From contig JAISLV010000187.1 of the NCBI GenBank assembly GCA_031277075.1, positions 1-6,852 on the forward strand: a DNA stretch of 6,852 nucleotides. The letters run 5' to 3'. This DNA comes from Endomicrobium sp. (lineage in GTDB: Bacteria; Elusimicrobiota; Endomicrobiia; Endomicrobiales; Endomicrobiaceae). Positions 1-5,399 of this stretch are shown here, piece by piece (within the stretch, counting starts at the first letter, position 1; the number at the start of each line of letters is the position of its first letter). The translations under genes and the position numbers were made by a program. The notes below the pieces were generated by a model. That model was given only the letters and a program-made list of their open reading frames with translations. It was not told where the DNA came from and did not search any database.

Positions 1-55
1 CTTTTTTTCTATCTCAAAAATTTTTTCAGTTTCTAAATCGCCGAGTATTTTTTTT
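1..55 (-). other. mutL: Continuation of mutL in the shifted frame after an A8 homopolymer
   Basis: On the minus strand the codons LIIKK run into eight consecutive A (positions 55-48). As written, the protein ends NTRRFRN-stop. With one A removed, translation continues as KKILGDLETEKIFEIEKK and stays open to the window edge. A leucine- and glutamate-rich stretch of this kind is what MutL proteins have at this place (…LL..iL.dl…). With one A added, the frame ends quickly as KKKYSAI-stop. The seven-A version is therefore most likely the functional reading. The shift could be a sequencing error, a mutation, or a slippage site. Confidence 0.75.
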
Positions 56-1672
56 GATTATCAGCTCAAGAGAAACGCTGTCGCCTAAGAGCGCCGGGTA
101 TGCCGTTACCCTAAAAGAATTGTCTCCAAATTCCCCCGTTTCAATGCCGAGTTCGTTAAAAATATTTAAATTTGATTTTAAAAGTTCGCTTAAACTTGAC
201 GGAAGCTCAAAAGTTTCAGGCATAAGCAGTTGTTGAAGTTTTAGGGATTGATTTGCGCTTTGCGATAAGTAAATTTCGTATCTTACGCGCTCTGCCGCCG
301 CGTGCTGGTCAAAAATGTAAAGCTCTCCTGCGCTTTCGGCTATTATATAAGCGTCAAAAACTTGTCCTAAAACTTTTACGTTATCGCCAAAAACCTGCGG
401 CAGAGCGTCAACGCCGCCGCTAAGAGCGGAAGGCTCTAAATGAACGGATTGTTCCTTTTGGCTTTCTGGCGCAGCCGCAAAGCCGTTTTGCTTTGCAAAG
501 ACATTAGCGTATTGGTTTATGCCGTATTTGGATTTCGTATCGTTAAACTGCAGAGGCGGATTTACGTAAGATTTTTCTTTATTTTCGGATTGACTTACGG
601 AACGTCTTGCGGAAACTTCATATTTGTCCGCAATGACGGGCAAAACGCTCGGCGATATATGTTCATCGCGCATTAAATGCGGATGGGCGTGCGTCGTAAG
701 CGCGCCGCGCAAAGCTTTATAAAGCAAGTCAAAAATCGCGCTTTCGTCCGCAAATTTTATTTCGCGTTTTGCAGGGTGAATATTTACGTCTATATCTTGA
801 GGGTCTATGGAAATATAAATTAAAATCCCCGGATGCCTGTCGCGCGGTATAGTTTCCCTATAAGCCTGATAAACGCAGGCTATAAGAAATTTCGGAAGAT
901 TTACGGGGCGTGAATTTACAAAAAGATACTGATATTTTTTATTAACTTGCGCATCGTCCCTGCCCGTGAAATAAATATCAAAAGAAATTTTTTCGCGTTC
1001 TATTTTTATATTTTTTAGTTTGCCTGCAAAATCCCCGCCTAAAATATCTGAAATTCTCGCTATTTTATCGTCGGTTTTTGACGTTTGAAAAACGATTTTA
1101 TTTTCTGAAATCAGCTTGAAATTTATTTCGGGGTTTGCAAGGGCGGTTTCTTCTATTATTTCCATTATCCTTGAGCGTTCGGTCGCGTCGCTTTTTAAAA
1201 ATTTATGCCTTGCGGGAGTGTTAAAAAAAAGGTCTTTTACTTCCGTAATAGTCCCTTCTGCCCCCGACCAAGGAGCAATAGCCGTATTTTTTCCGCCCTC
1301 AGTTGAAAGTTTCCATCCCGAACTTTCGCCTTTTTCTCTTGTCTTTATTTCAAAACGGGAAACGGCGGCTATTGACGCAAGAGCTTCGCCTCTAAAGCCC
1401 ATAGATTGTATATGCGACAAATCGTTAAAATCAGAAATTTTACTTGTGGCGTGGCGGACGACGGAAAGTTCTAAATCCTTTCTGCCCATACCTATGCCGT
1501 TATCAGAAATTCTGATGAGTTTTTTGCCCGCGCCCGATATTTCAACGCCGACGGAATTTGCGCAAGCGTCTAAGGCGTTTTCAACTAACTCTTTGACGGC
1601 GTTTAAAGGTCTTTCAACCACTTCGCCAGCGGCTATTTTATTTATGGTTTCTTGCGAGAGAATATTTATCAT
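26..1672 (-). CDS. mutL: DNA mismatch repair protein MutL, frame broken near the C-terminus, 3' end beyond the window
   Basis: MutL is the ATP-dependent matchmaker of methyl-independent or methyl-directed mismatch repair, acting after MutS. Numbering from the ATG at 1672-1670, the GHKL ATPase motifs are all visible: IAAGEVVERP (13-22), KELVENALDA (27-36, with the equivalents of catalytic Glu28 and Mg-binding Asn32), DNGIGM (57-62), then GFRGEAL and NTPARHKFL. The C-terminal dimerisation domain contains DQHAAAERVRYE (455-466, bases 310-275), which fits the endonuclease motif DQHA-x2-E-x4-E of MutL proteins from bacteria lacking MutH. I chose this start because MINILSQETINKIAAGEVV matches the family N-terminus. 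The frame stays open upstream to an ATG at 1756, but those 28 extra codons lie largely in a repeat element. The annotated frame stops at 26-28, after an A8 run (48-55) that appears to shift it. The usual distal metal-binding motifs would lie outside the window. The family assignment is secure; whether the gene is intact is not. Confidence 0.95.
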   Translation of the reverse strand: MINILSQETINKIAAGEVVERPLNAVKELVENALDACANSVGVEISGAGKKLIRISDNGIGMGRKDLELSVVRHATSKISDFNDLSHIQSMGFRGEALASIAAVSRFEIKTREKGESSGWKLSTEGGKNTAIAPWSGAEGTITEVKDLFFNTPARHKFLKSDATERSRIMEIIEETALANPEINFKLISENKIVFQTSKTDDKIARISDILGGDFAGKLKNIKIEREKISFDIYFTGRDDAQVNKKYQYLFVNSRPVNLPKFLIACVYQAYRETIPRDRHPGILIYISIDPQDIDVNIHPAKREIKFADESAIFDLLYKALRGALTTHAHPHLMRDEHISPSVLPVIADKYEVSARRSVSQSENKEKSYVNPPLQFNDTKSKYGINQYANVFAKQNGFAAAPESQKEQSVHLEPSALSGGVDALPQVFGDNVKVLGQVFDAYIIAESAGELYIFDQHAAAERVRYEIYLSQSANQSLKLQQLLMPETFELPSSLSELLKSNLNIFNELGIETGEFGDNSFRVTAYPALLGDSVSLELIIKKNTRRFRN

Positions 1673-1699
1673 ACCGCAACTCAGTATTGCTTTTAAGGT

Positions 1700-1773
1700 G
1701 TCTCTAAAAATCCTAACGCCCGTCCTTGCCGCAAATTTTGCTGCAATTACGAACATTATAGGTTTTTAGAGAC
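1700..1773 (-). repeat. Short copy of a palindromic interspersed element between pilZ-like gene and mutL
   Basis: This 74-bp stretch is bounded by a perfect 11-bp inverted repeat: GTCTCTAAAAA at 1700-1710 and TTTTTAGAGAC at 1763-1773. It also has an imperfect inner palindrome, TTGCCGC…GCTGCAA, around 1727-1746. Its right part (1743-1767) is identical over 25 bases to 2518-2542, and its left part (1700-1725) matches 2378-2403 with two mismatches. It fills most of the 106-bp gap between the PilZ stop and the mutL start. On the minus strand it holds TATAAT (1760-1755) and stays open in frame with mutL, reading MFVIAAKFAARTGVRIFRD. No transposase is visible, so it would be a non-autonomous element. 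Confidence 0.8.
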
Positions 1774-1778
1774 GCCCT

Positions 1779-2210
1779 TTAGAGATTTCTTATCGACGCT
1801 TTTTGTGGCTTTGCGCATATTTTATAATAAGAACATTTTTTGACGCACACATCTGGAACTCCCAGCATTATTTTATTTTCGCAATCGTTAAAATCTATCG
1901 CCATTCTGTTAATTTGCTTTGAATCGAGCGAATTTATGCTAAATATATGTATGCCTATGCGAAACATCTCGCCTTTCGGGGCTACCCAAACAACTTTTCC
2001 GTTTATCGGGTTTGTCTTAAGCGCGGGAATATCTATGCTCAAACAAACGACGGAACCTATAGGAACTTGAGTAAAAGTCAAAAGCGATATGCCTTCTACG
2101 GATAAATCAAGAATAACGCCCGGGACGGCTTCATCGCCTATTTGTATCATAACTTCTTCGCCGAACTGCTTAATAACGGGCATTCGCAAAAGTTTTCTTT
2201 TTTCAACCAT
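1779..2210 (-). CDS. PilZ domain protein with a cysteine-rich C-terminal tail
   Basis: A 143-residue protein, probably a cytoplasmic cyclic-di-GMP receptor. The N-terminus has RKLLR (residues 5-9), fitting the RxxxR arm of PilZ domains. DLSVEG at 35-40 fits the (D/N)xSxxG motif; together these are the usual c-di-GMP contacts. The beta-barrel part runs to about residue 95 and ends with GKVVWV…FRIGIHIF, a typical PilZ closing strand. Beyond it is a tail with Cys110, Cys122, Cys126 and Cys132 (C-x11-C-x3-C-x5-C), which is not part of the PilZ fold and could bind a metal or cluster. The start is well supported by the GGGGGA purine block five bases upstream of the ATG. There is no signal peptide or transmembrane segment. 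A palindromic repeat lies on each side of the gene. The domain call is firm; the signalling target is unknown. Confidence 0.88.
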   Translation of the reverse strand: MVEKRKLLRMPVIKQFGEEVMIQIGDEAVPGVILDLSVEGISLLTFTQVPIGSVVCLSIDIPALKTNPINGKVVWVAPKGEMFRIGIHIFSINSLDSKQINRMAIDFNDCENKIMLGVPDVCVKKCSYYKICAKPQKASIRNL

Positions 2211-2220
2211 TTTTCCCCCG
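2211..2220 (-). promoter_or_regulatory. Ribosome binding site of the PilZ-domain gene
   Basis: On the minus strand CGGGGGAAAA immediately precedes the ATG at 2210. The G-rich block is a plausible anti-16S pairing site and supports this start. The other starts in the window have only weak purine blocks. Confidence 0.55.
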
Positions 2221-2336
2221 AAATAAATAACGATAACAATACAAAAAATGCGGCTAAGCGACTACAAAAACAAAAGCAACTATAAAATCTTTGCTCAGCT
2301 GCATTGTTTGCCGCCGTTTGCGTTTTTGCCTTTACT

Positions 2337-2368
2337 ATGCCTCAATGCGTCCACGCGTCTATGCGTCT
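2337..2368. repeat. Imperfect 8-bp tandem repeat, four units
   Basis: ATGCCTCA, ATGCGTCC, ACGCGTCT and ATGCGTCT follow each other without gaps at 2337-2344, 2345-2352, 2353-2360 and 2361-2368. The array abuts the long palindromic element and overlaps the last codons of its degenerate reading frame. It lies in the non-coding leader of the PilZ-domain gene. Confidence 0.6.
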
Positions 2369-2377
2369 TTTTTGGAT

Positions 2378-2542
2378 GTCTCTAAAAACCCTAACGCCAG
2401 TCCAAGCCTTGCGCCTTGTGACATTGTCTCTGCGGATTGGCGCATCAAAAAAATTGTCCGCCCTTGTTCTTAGGACGCGTCTTGCGTTTTCTTCTTTGAA
2501 CTGCCGCAAAATTTACGGCAATTACGAACATTATAGGTTTTT
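2378..2542 (-). repeat. Long copy of the palindromic interspersed element, with a degenerate reading frame
   Basis: The two ends, GTCTCTAAAAA at 2378-2388 and the 25 bases at 2518-2542, match the copy at 1700-1773, but about 97 extra bases lie between them. An inner palindrome TGCCG…CGGCA spans 2502-2520. On the minus strand the ATG at 2531 opens MFVIAVNFAAVQRRKRKT…GGQFF and stops after a T7 run (2453-2447). Removing one T lets it continue with DAPIRRDNVTRRKAW, TGVRVFRDI and QKRRIDAWTH to the TGA at 2344-2342. MFVIA, FAA and TGVR(I/V)FRD are shared with the short copy, so the short copy looks like an internal deletion. A TATAAT sits at 2535-2530. It is not called a gene: the frame is broken and no ribosome binding site is seen. 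Confidence 0.75.
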
Positions 2543-2567
2543 GCAAAACGCCCAATTATAAAATGGA

Positions 2568-2595
2568 CGCCGCTAAAAGCGGCGGGATTTTTTTT
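2568..2595 (+). terminator. Rho-independent terminator-like hairpin facing the plus strand
   Basis: The stem CGCCGC/GCGGCG (2568-2573 with 2579-2584) has loop TAAAA and is followed by GGA and eight T (2588-2595). The T-run is downstream only when read on the plus strand, although no plus-strand gene is visible to its left. Read on the minus strand, after the barrel-protein gene, the tail is CCATTTTATAATT, a weaker but possible terminator. It may act in both directions. Confidence 0.5.
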
Positions 2596-2641
2596 CTTAT
2601 TCCTTACAAATACGTTTTCTTAAAGCAATATCATTATATAA

Positions 2642-3559
2642 TTAAGGAAATCTAAACGTCAAACTTAAAAAGTGAGAACCTGTTGATTCTATTATTTCCA
2701 AAGGCATACCGAAAGCGTAATCCACAAAAAGTTTTCCGTCGCCTATTTCAAAAACATACCCCAGTCCGAAATTGATTTGGCTTTCCCAGCCGCCCGCCCT
2801 AATCGCAAATTTGTCATTTAGTATTTTACTTTCTGCGCCTATCATAATAAGGCGTTCGCTGCCGCGCATTTCAACGTCTAACGCGGCGGTAAATTCGGGT
2901 ATTTTTAAAAACGCAAGCTCTTTGCTGTAATAAGAAACTCCTAAAACGTTCGTTTGTTTTACGGGGTCTGCTTCCCAATAGCCTAAATCGGGCTTCGTTA
3001 AATACCTGCCGCTATAAGCAATGGAAATCCCGTATTTAAATCTAAGCAAAACGCCCAAATCAAAAGTCAACGCGGAACTTGTATGCGTATTGCCGTCTTT
3101 TTTCGTTTCTGTCATCAGGGATTTTAAATTTAATCCAAGCATAACGCTTACAATGTCCGTATCTATATCAAGTTTTTTTAAAATGTCGTCCATTTCCCTT
3201 GCGTATCCAATGTAAAAAGTGTCTTCACGCCTTAAACTCGTATTGCCGTATAAAGCCCAGCCCGCAGATACGGCTCCAATTTTTTTGCCAAACGGAAAAA
3301 CGCCCGCAAGGTAGTCGGTGCCCCAGTCAAACCCGTCAAGCCCTGTAAAAAGTTTTGTGGAATTAAAGGTGACCTCCGGCTTTTGCATTTCGGAAATGCC
3401 TGCGATATTATAAACCGCCGCGTCAACCCCATATGCGACGGCGGTATAAGCTCCGCCCATACCCAAAGCGCGCACGCCCCAATACGAAGTTTCAAACAAA
3501 GCAAAAGCCTCGCTTGAAAATAATGCAAGAATGGATAACAATGCGATAATTTTTTTCAT
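2642..3559 (-). CDS. PorV/PorQ-like outer-membrane beta-barrel protein
   Basis: A 305-residue protein, predicted to be exported and inserted in the outer membrane. MKKIIALLSILALFSSEAFA is a classical signal peptide, with cleavage likely after AFA at residue 20. The mature protein starts with WGVRALGMGGAYTAVAYGVD (about 27-46), the conserved glycine-rich opening of the PorV/PorQ and FadL-like barrel families, followed by DAAVYNIAGI (the family's …NPAGL position). The rest alternates short beta strands with turns and ends in LSLTFRFP, close to the aromatic C-terminus expected of barrel proteins. The frame is open 17 codons further upstream (ATG at 3610), but that would bury the signal peptide, so the internal ATG is preferred; a weak AAGAG lies about ten bases before it. 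Family members assist type IX export or transport hydrophobic compounds; which applies here cannot be told. It stands alone between two repeat-rich spacers. Confidence 0.8.
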   Translation of the reverse strand: MKKIIALLSILALFSSEAFALFETSYWGVRALGMGGAYTAVAYGVDAAVYNIAGISEMQKPEVTFNSTKLFTGLDGFDWGTDYLAGVFPFGKKIGAVSAGWALYGNTSLRREDTFYIGYAREMDDILKKLDIDTDIVSVMLGLNLKSLMTETKKDGNTHTSSALTFDLGVLLRFKYGISIAYSGRYLTKPDLGYWEADPVKQTNVLGVSYYSKELAFLKIPEFTAALDVEMRGSERLIMIGAESKILNDKFAIRAGGWESQINFGLGYVFEIGDGKLFVDYAFGMPLEIIESTGSHFLSLTFRFP

Positions 3560-3684
3560 AATTTTGCTCTTATTTTTACCGATATTACGACAGCCGACGA
3601 AATACCGCAAAAGACCTTGTCTTCGTCCGCCCCTTTTGCAAAAAGGGAATAACGGCTAAAGATAACTACAACGACAAAAGAAAG

Positions 3685-3704
3685 ATTGCGGCTTTTGCCG
3701 CAAT
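3685..3704. repeat. Palindromic hairpin ATTGCGGC-TTTT-GCCGCAAT
   Basis: A perfect 8-bp stem with a TTTT loop, followed by GACG. The two other palindromes in this island are also flanked by a TGACG-type sequence (one as its complement). This suggests one family of small hairpin elements. There is no T-run, so a terminator role is unlikely. Confidence 0.6.
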
Positions 3705-3731
3705 GACGCCGAAAGAAGCGACGGCAACGGT

Positions 3732-3756
3732 AAAGACGAACTACAAATACCCCGTC
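3732..3756 (+). repeat. 25-bp direct repeat, copy 1 (partner at 4046-4070)
   Basis: AAAGACGAACTACAAATACCCCGTC-type segment, matching 4046-4070 with three mismatches in 25 bases, all transitions. Both copies are on the same strand about 314 bases apart, bracketing the hairpin array. Confidence 0.6.
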
Positions 3757-3779
3757 TATCCCTGACTGTCACCCAAAAC

Positions 3780-3918
3780 TGACGCGAATGCGTCACCCAA
3801 AACCGATGCGAAGCATCGCCCAAAACTGACGCGAAGCGTCACCCAAAACTGACGCGAAGCGTCGCCCAAAACTGACGCGAAGCGTCACCCAAAACTGACG
3901 CGAAGCGTCACCCTGAAC
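3780..3918. repeat. Tandem array of six 23-24-bp hairpin units
   Basis: Each unit is a 6-bp palindromic stem, a GAA loop and the spacer CCCAAAAC: TGACGC-GAA-GCGTCA. Unit starts are 3780 (24 bases, loop GAAT), 3804, 3827, 3850, 3873 and 3896 (all 23). The second unit changes both stem arms together (CGATGC/GCATCG), preserving pairing. The fourth has GCGTCG, giving only a T·G outer pair. The last unit ends CCCTGAAC and runs into the next palindrome. A 23-base period excludes an in-frame protein repeat. The spacers are far too short for a CRISPR array. Confidence 0.85.
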
Positions 3919-3930
3919 TTGTTTCAGGGT
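3910..3930 (-). repeat. REP-like palindrome, minus orientation, 8-bp stem with ACAAG loop
   Basis: ACCCTGAA pairs with TTCAGGGT around loop CTTGT (ACAAG on the minus strand). The inner stem TGAA/TTCA and the loop equal those of the palindrome at 4006-4026, which lies in the opposite orientation; the outer base pairs differ but remain complementary. Confidence 0.7.
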
Positions 3931-3957
3931 CTCTTTCAGGGTCTCTTTCAGGGTCTA
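3922..3957 (+). repeat. 12-bp tandem repeat, three units
   Basis: TTTCAGGGTCTC at 3922-3933 and 3934-3945, and TTTCAGGGTCTA at 3946-3957. The unit is the right arm of the adjacent palindrome plus CTC, so the array probably arose by local duplication of that arm. Confidence 0.8.
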
Positions 3958-4005
3958 CTGTCTATCGTTTGCCATTATCTTTAACAACTACTTTATTAAC
4001 GACAG

Positions 4006-4026
4006 ATGCTGAAACAAGTTCAGCAT
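4006..4026 (+). repeat. REP-like palindrome, plus orientation, 8-bp stem with ACAAG loop
   Basis: ATGCTGAA, loop ACAAG, TTCAGCAT, followed by GACGGG. It is the inverted partner of 3910-3930, with the same loop and inner stem and a different outer stem. Short palindromes of this kind are widespread between bacterial genes and often occur as inverted pairs. Confidence 0.7.
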
Positions 4027-4045
4027 GACGGGCAACTGCAACAAC

Positions 4046-4070
4046 AAAGACAAACTGCAAATATCCCGTC
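4046..4070 (+). repeat. 25-bp direct repeat, copy 2 (partner at 3732-3756)
   Basis: Same-strand near copy of 3732-3756 with three transitions in 25 bases. Confidence 0.6.
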
Positions 4071-4147
4071 CGCTACGCGTCCACCCCTGTTGTAAAAAGG
4101 GGAATTTAACGGCAACGGCTTATGTTGAAAGCGTAGGGTTGCGTTGC

Positions 4148-4179
4148 TTAGCTGCTTAACTTCTTAGCCGCCTAGCTGC
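4148..4179. repeat. Imperfect 8-bp tandem repeat just downstream of the FlgD-like gene
   Basis: TTAGCTGC, TTAACTTC, TTAGCCGC and CTAGCTGC are four contiguous 8-base units starting nine bases beyond the stop codon of the FlgD-like gene. The layout resembles the 8-bp array at 2337-2368, but the sequence is different. Confidence 0.55.
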
Positions 4180-4187
4180 ATCTTTTA

Positions 4188-5399
4188 CTACCTCACCACC
4201 ACCACAGTTCCAGACGTCGTCTTTCCGTCTTTCTTAATTTGGAAAATGTAAGAGCCTGTTTCTACTTTTCCGCCGCCGTTATACGAAGCGTCCCACTCAA
4301 AAGGTTCTCTGTCAAGCGTAGCTATATTTTTTCCTCTTGAATTATAAATTTTTACTATGTCGCCTTCCTGCAGTCCTCTGAACTTAATTTTTTCATGGGG
4401 GGTAATCACACGCTTATCAGGTCCAAAACCCAGCTCTGCGAAATCTGATTTTATAAATATAGCATAATATCCCAAACCTTGTGATCTCGCCATATTTACC
4501 GTAGCCGTTCTTTTTACAGTGTCATTATCAGACTTTACATATTTCCATTTGCCTGAAGAACTATCAAACCATCTCACTTCAATATCGTTAATATCTGCGG
4601 GCAAATCGCCGTAATAAAGCGAAATGACTGGGTTTAAATTATTCTGAGGCGCAATATTAGGAGGCGAAAAGAAATATGTTATTATTGGATGTACTGTTTC
4701 TATAGAAGGCAAAGGTTCTTTGTCCGTATACAACTCTTGTATTATAAGCGTAGGCGTTGAAATCAAAGCTCCATGATAAAAAAGCATGCTTGTATCTCCG
4801 CGCGTTTGGTCGCCGCTTTGCAGAACAAAAGGTTTCCCGTCCATACCGCCTTCGCCGCTTACTATCGGCTTAATTTCTGCGGTTATATAAGACGAAGAGC
4901 TTGGGTAATACGCTAAGCCCCCCGCGCTGTCTTTTGCCACTATTCTATAATCTATATTTATTTCGTTTCCTTTGCCGCCCCTGTCTACCACAATAGGAGA
5001 AGAGACGAAAGAATATAAATTTTCATTTACTTTTTTATAAGGCGCGGAAGTTATAATAATATTTCCAGCGTCGTCGCTTAATTGATATTGCAAATATACG
5101 TCGGAAACATCAAGCCCAAGCTCTTTTCCTATTTCTGTAATTTTAACGCTTCCTGTAGCTACAAGCGTTCTCATATTCACAGAAACGCGAGTTATATACG
5201 AATGTTCTATCGCTAAAATAACGGGCTTTGTAGACTCTTCAACATTTTCAAAAGAAATTTCCACTCTAAAACGGGCGATATTATTTTCTTGCGTAAGGAC
5301 GGCGGCAAAAGCTCGGCTTGAAAAAGCTCCGCCTGCGAAAACGCTCGCGCAGTAGAGAAAACCCGCTATTAAAATGGTGAAAACATTTTTTTTATTCAT
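4188..5399 (-). CDS. Secreted beta-rich protein with a FlgD-like C-terminal domain
   Basis: A 403-residue protein with a signal peptide of about 32 residues: basic MNKK, a hydrophobic stretch, and A-x-A at 30-32. I do not recognise residues 35-235. They look beta-rich and low in cysteine. Residues 255-318 contain the pattern NPVISLYYGD…IEVRWFDSSSGKWKYV…YYAIF, resembling the beta-sandwich that often precedes FlgD-like domains. Residues 328-403 fit a FlgD/T9SS-type C-terminal module: VKIYNSRGKNIATL, then EWDASYNGGGKVETGSYIFQI and a final SGTVVVVR. Such modules serve as outer-membrane sorting signals or cell-surface anchors in several phyla. The ATG at 5399 overlaps the GH81 stop by 8 bp (ATGAATAA), implying translational coupling; no clear separate ribosome binding site is seen. 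It may help the glucanase bind substrate or cell surface, which is inference. Confidence 0.75.
   Translation of the reverse strand: MNKKNVFTILIAGFLYCASVFAGGAFSSRAFAAVLTQENNIARFRVEISFENVEESTKPVILAIEHSYITRVSVNMRTLVATGSVKITEIGKELGLDVSDVYLQYQLSDDAGNIIITSAPYKKVNENLYSFVSSPIVVDRGGKGNEINIDYRIVAKDSAGGLAYYPSSSSYITAEIKPIVSGEGGMDGKPFVLQSGDQTRGDTSMLFYHGALISTPTLIIQELYTDKEPLPSIETVHPIITYFFSPPNIAPQNNLNPVISLYYGDLPADINDIEVRWFDSSSGKWKYVKSDNDTVKRTATVNMARSQGLGYYAIFIKSDFAELGFGPDKRVITPHEKIKFRGLQEGDIVKIYNSRGKNIATLDREPFEWDASYNGGGKVETGSYIFQIKKDGKTTSGTVVVVR

Larger units (their letters stand above)
3560..4187. other. Gene-free repeat island between the barrel-protein gene and the FlgD-like gene
   Basis: No credible coding frame exists here on either strand. 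The region is a mosaic of short palindromes and duplicated segments, listed separately. Two similar CCCCT…AAAAAGGG hairpin segments followed by AACGGC also occur, at about 3624-3655 and 4077-4112. Any promoter for the barrel-protein gene must lie at its left end; TTGCGG, a 17-base spacer and TAATAT can be read on the minus strand about 20-50 bases upstream of the ATG, but this match is poor. No convincing minus-strand terminator follows the FlgD-like gene. Confidence 0.7.

Noticed and set aside
1673..1756. mutL starting at the ATG at 1756
   Set aside because: The extra residues come mainly from a repeat element and are not part of the MutL family N-terminus; kept as a finding, not as the start.
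1116..1769. Plus-strand frame of 217 codons
   Set aside because: It lies opposite the strongly conserved ATPase half of mutL and shows no domain; it is an antisense shadow.
2291..2561. Plus-strand frames of 60 and 85 codons in the spacer
   Set aside because: They lie across the tandem repeat and the palindromic element, lack a ribosome binding site, and show no protein-like features.
3232..3528. Minus-strand frame of 98 codons
   Set aside because: It overlaps the barrel-protein gene in another frame, and the barrel protein has a signal peptide and family motifs.
3560..3610. Barrel-protein gene starting at the ATG at 3610
   Set aside because: This would place 17 polar residues before a perfect signal peptide.
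3780..3918. CRISPR array
   Set aside because: Spacers are only the constant eight bases CCCAAAAC, the whole unit repeats, and no cas gene is present.
4084..4102. Terminator after the FlgD-like gene at the CCCCT…AGGGG palindrome
   Set aside because: The stem is short and no T-run follows it on the minus strand.
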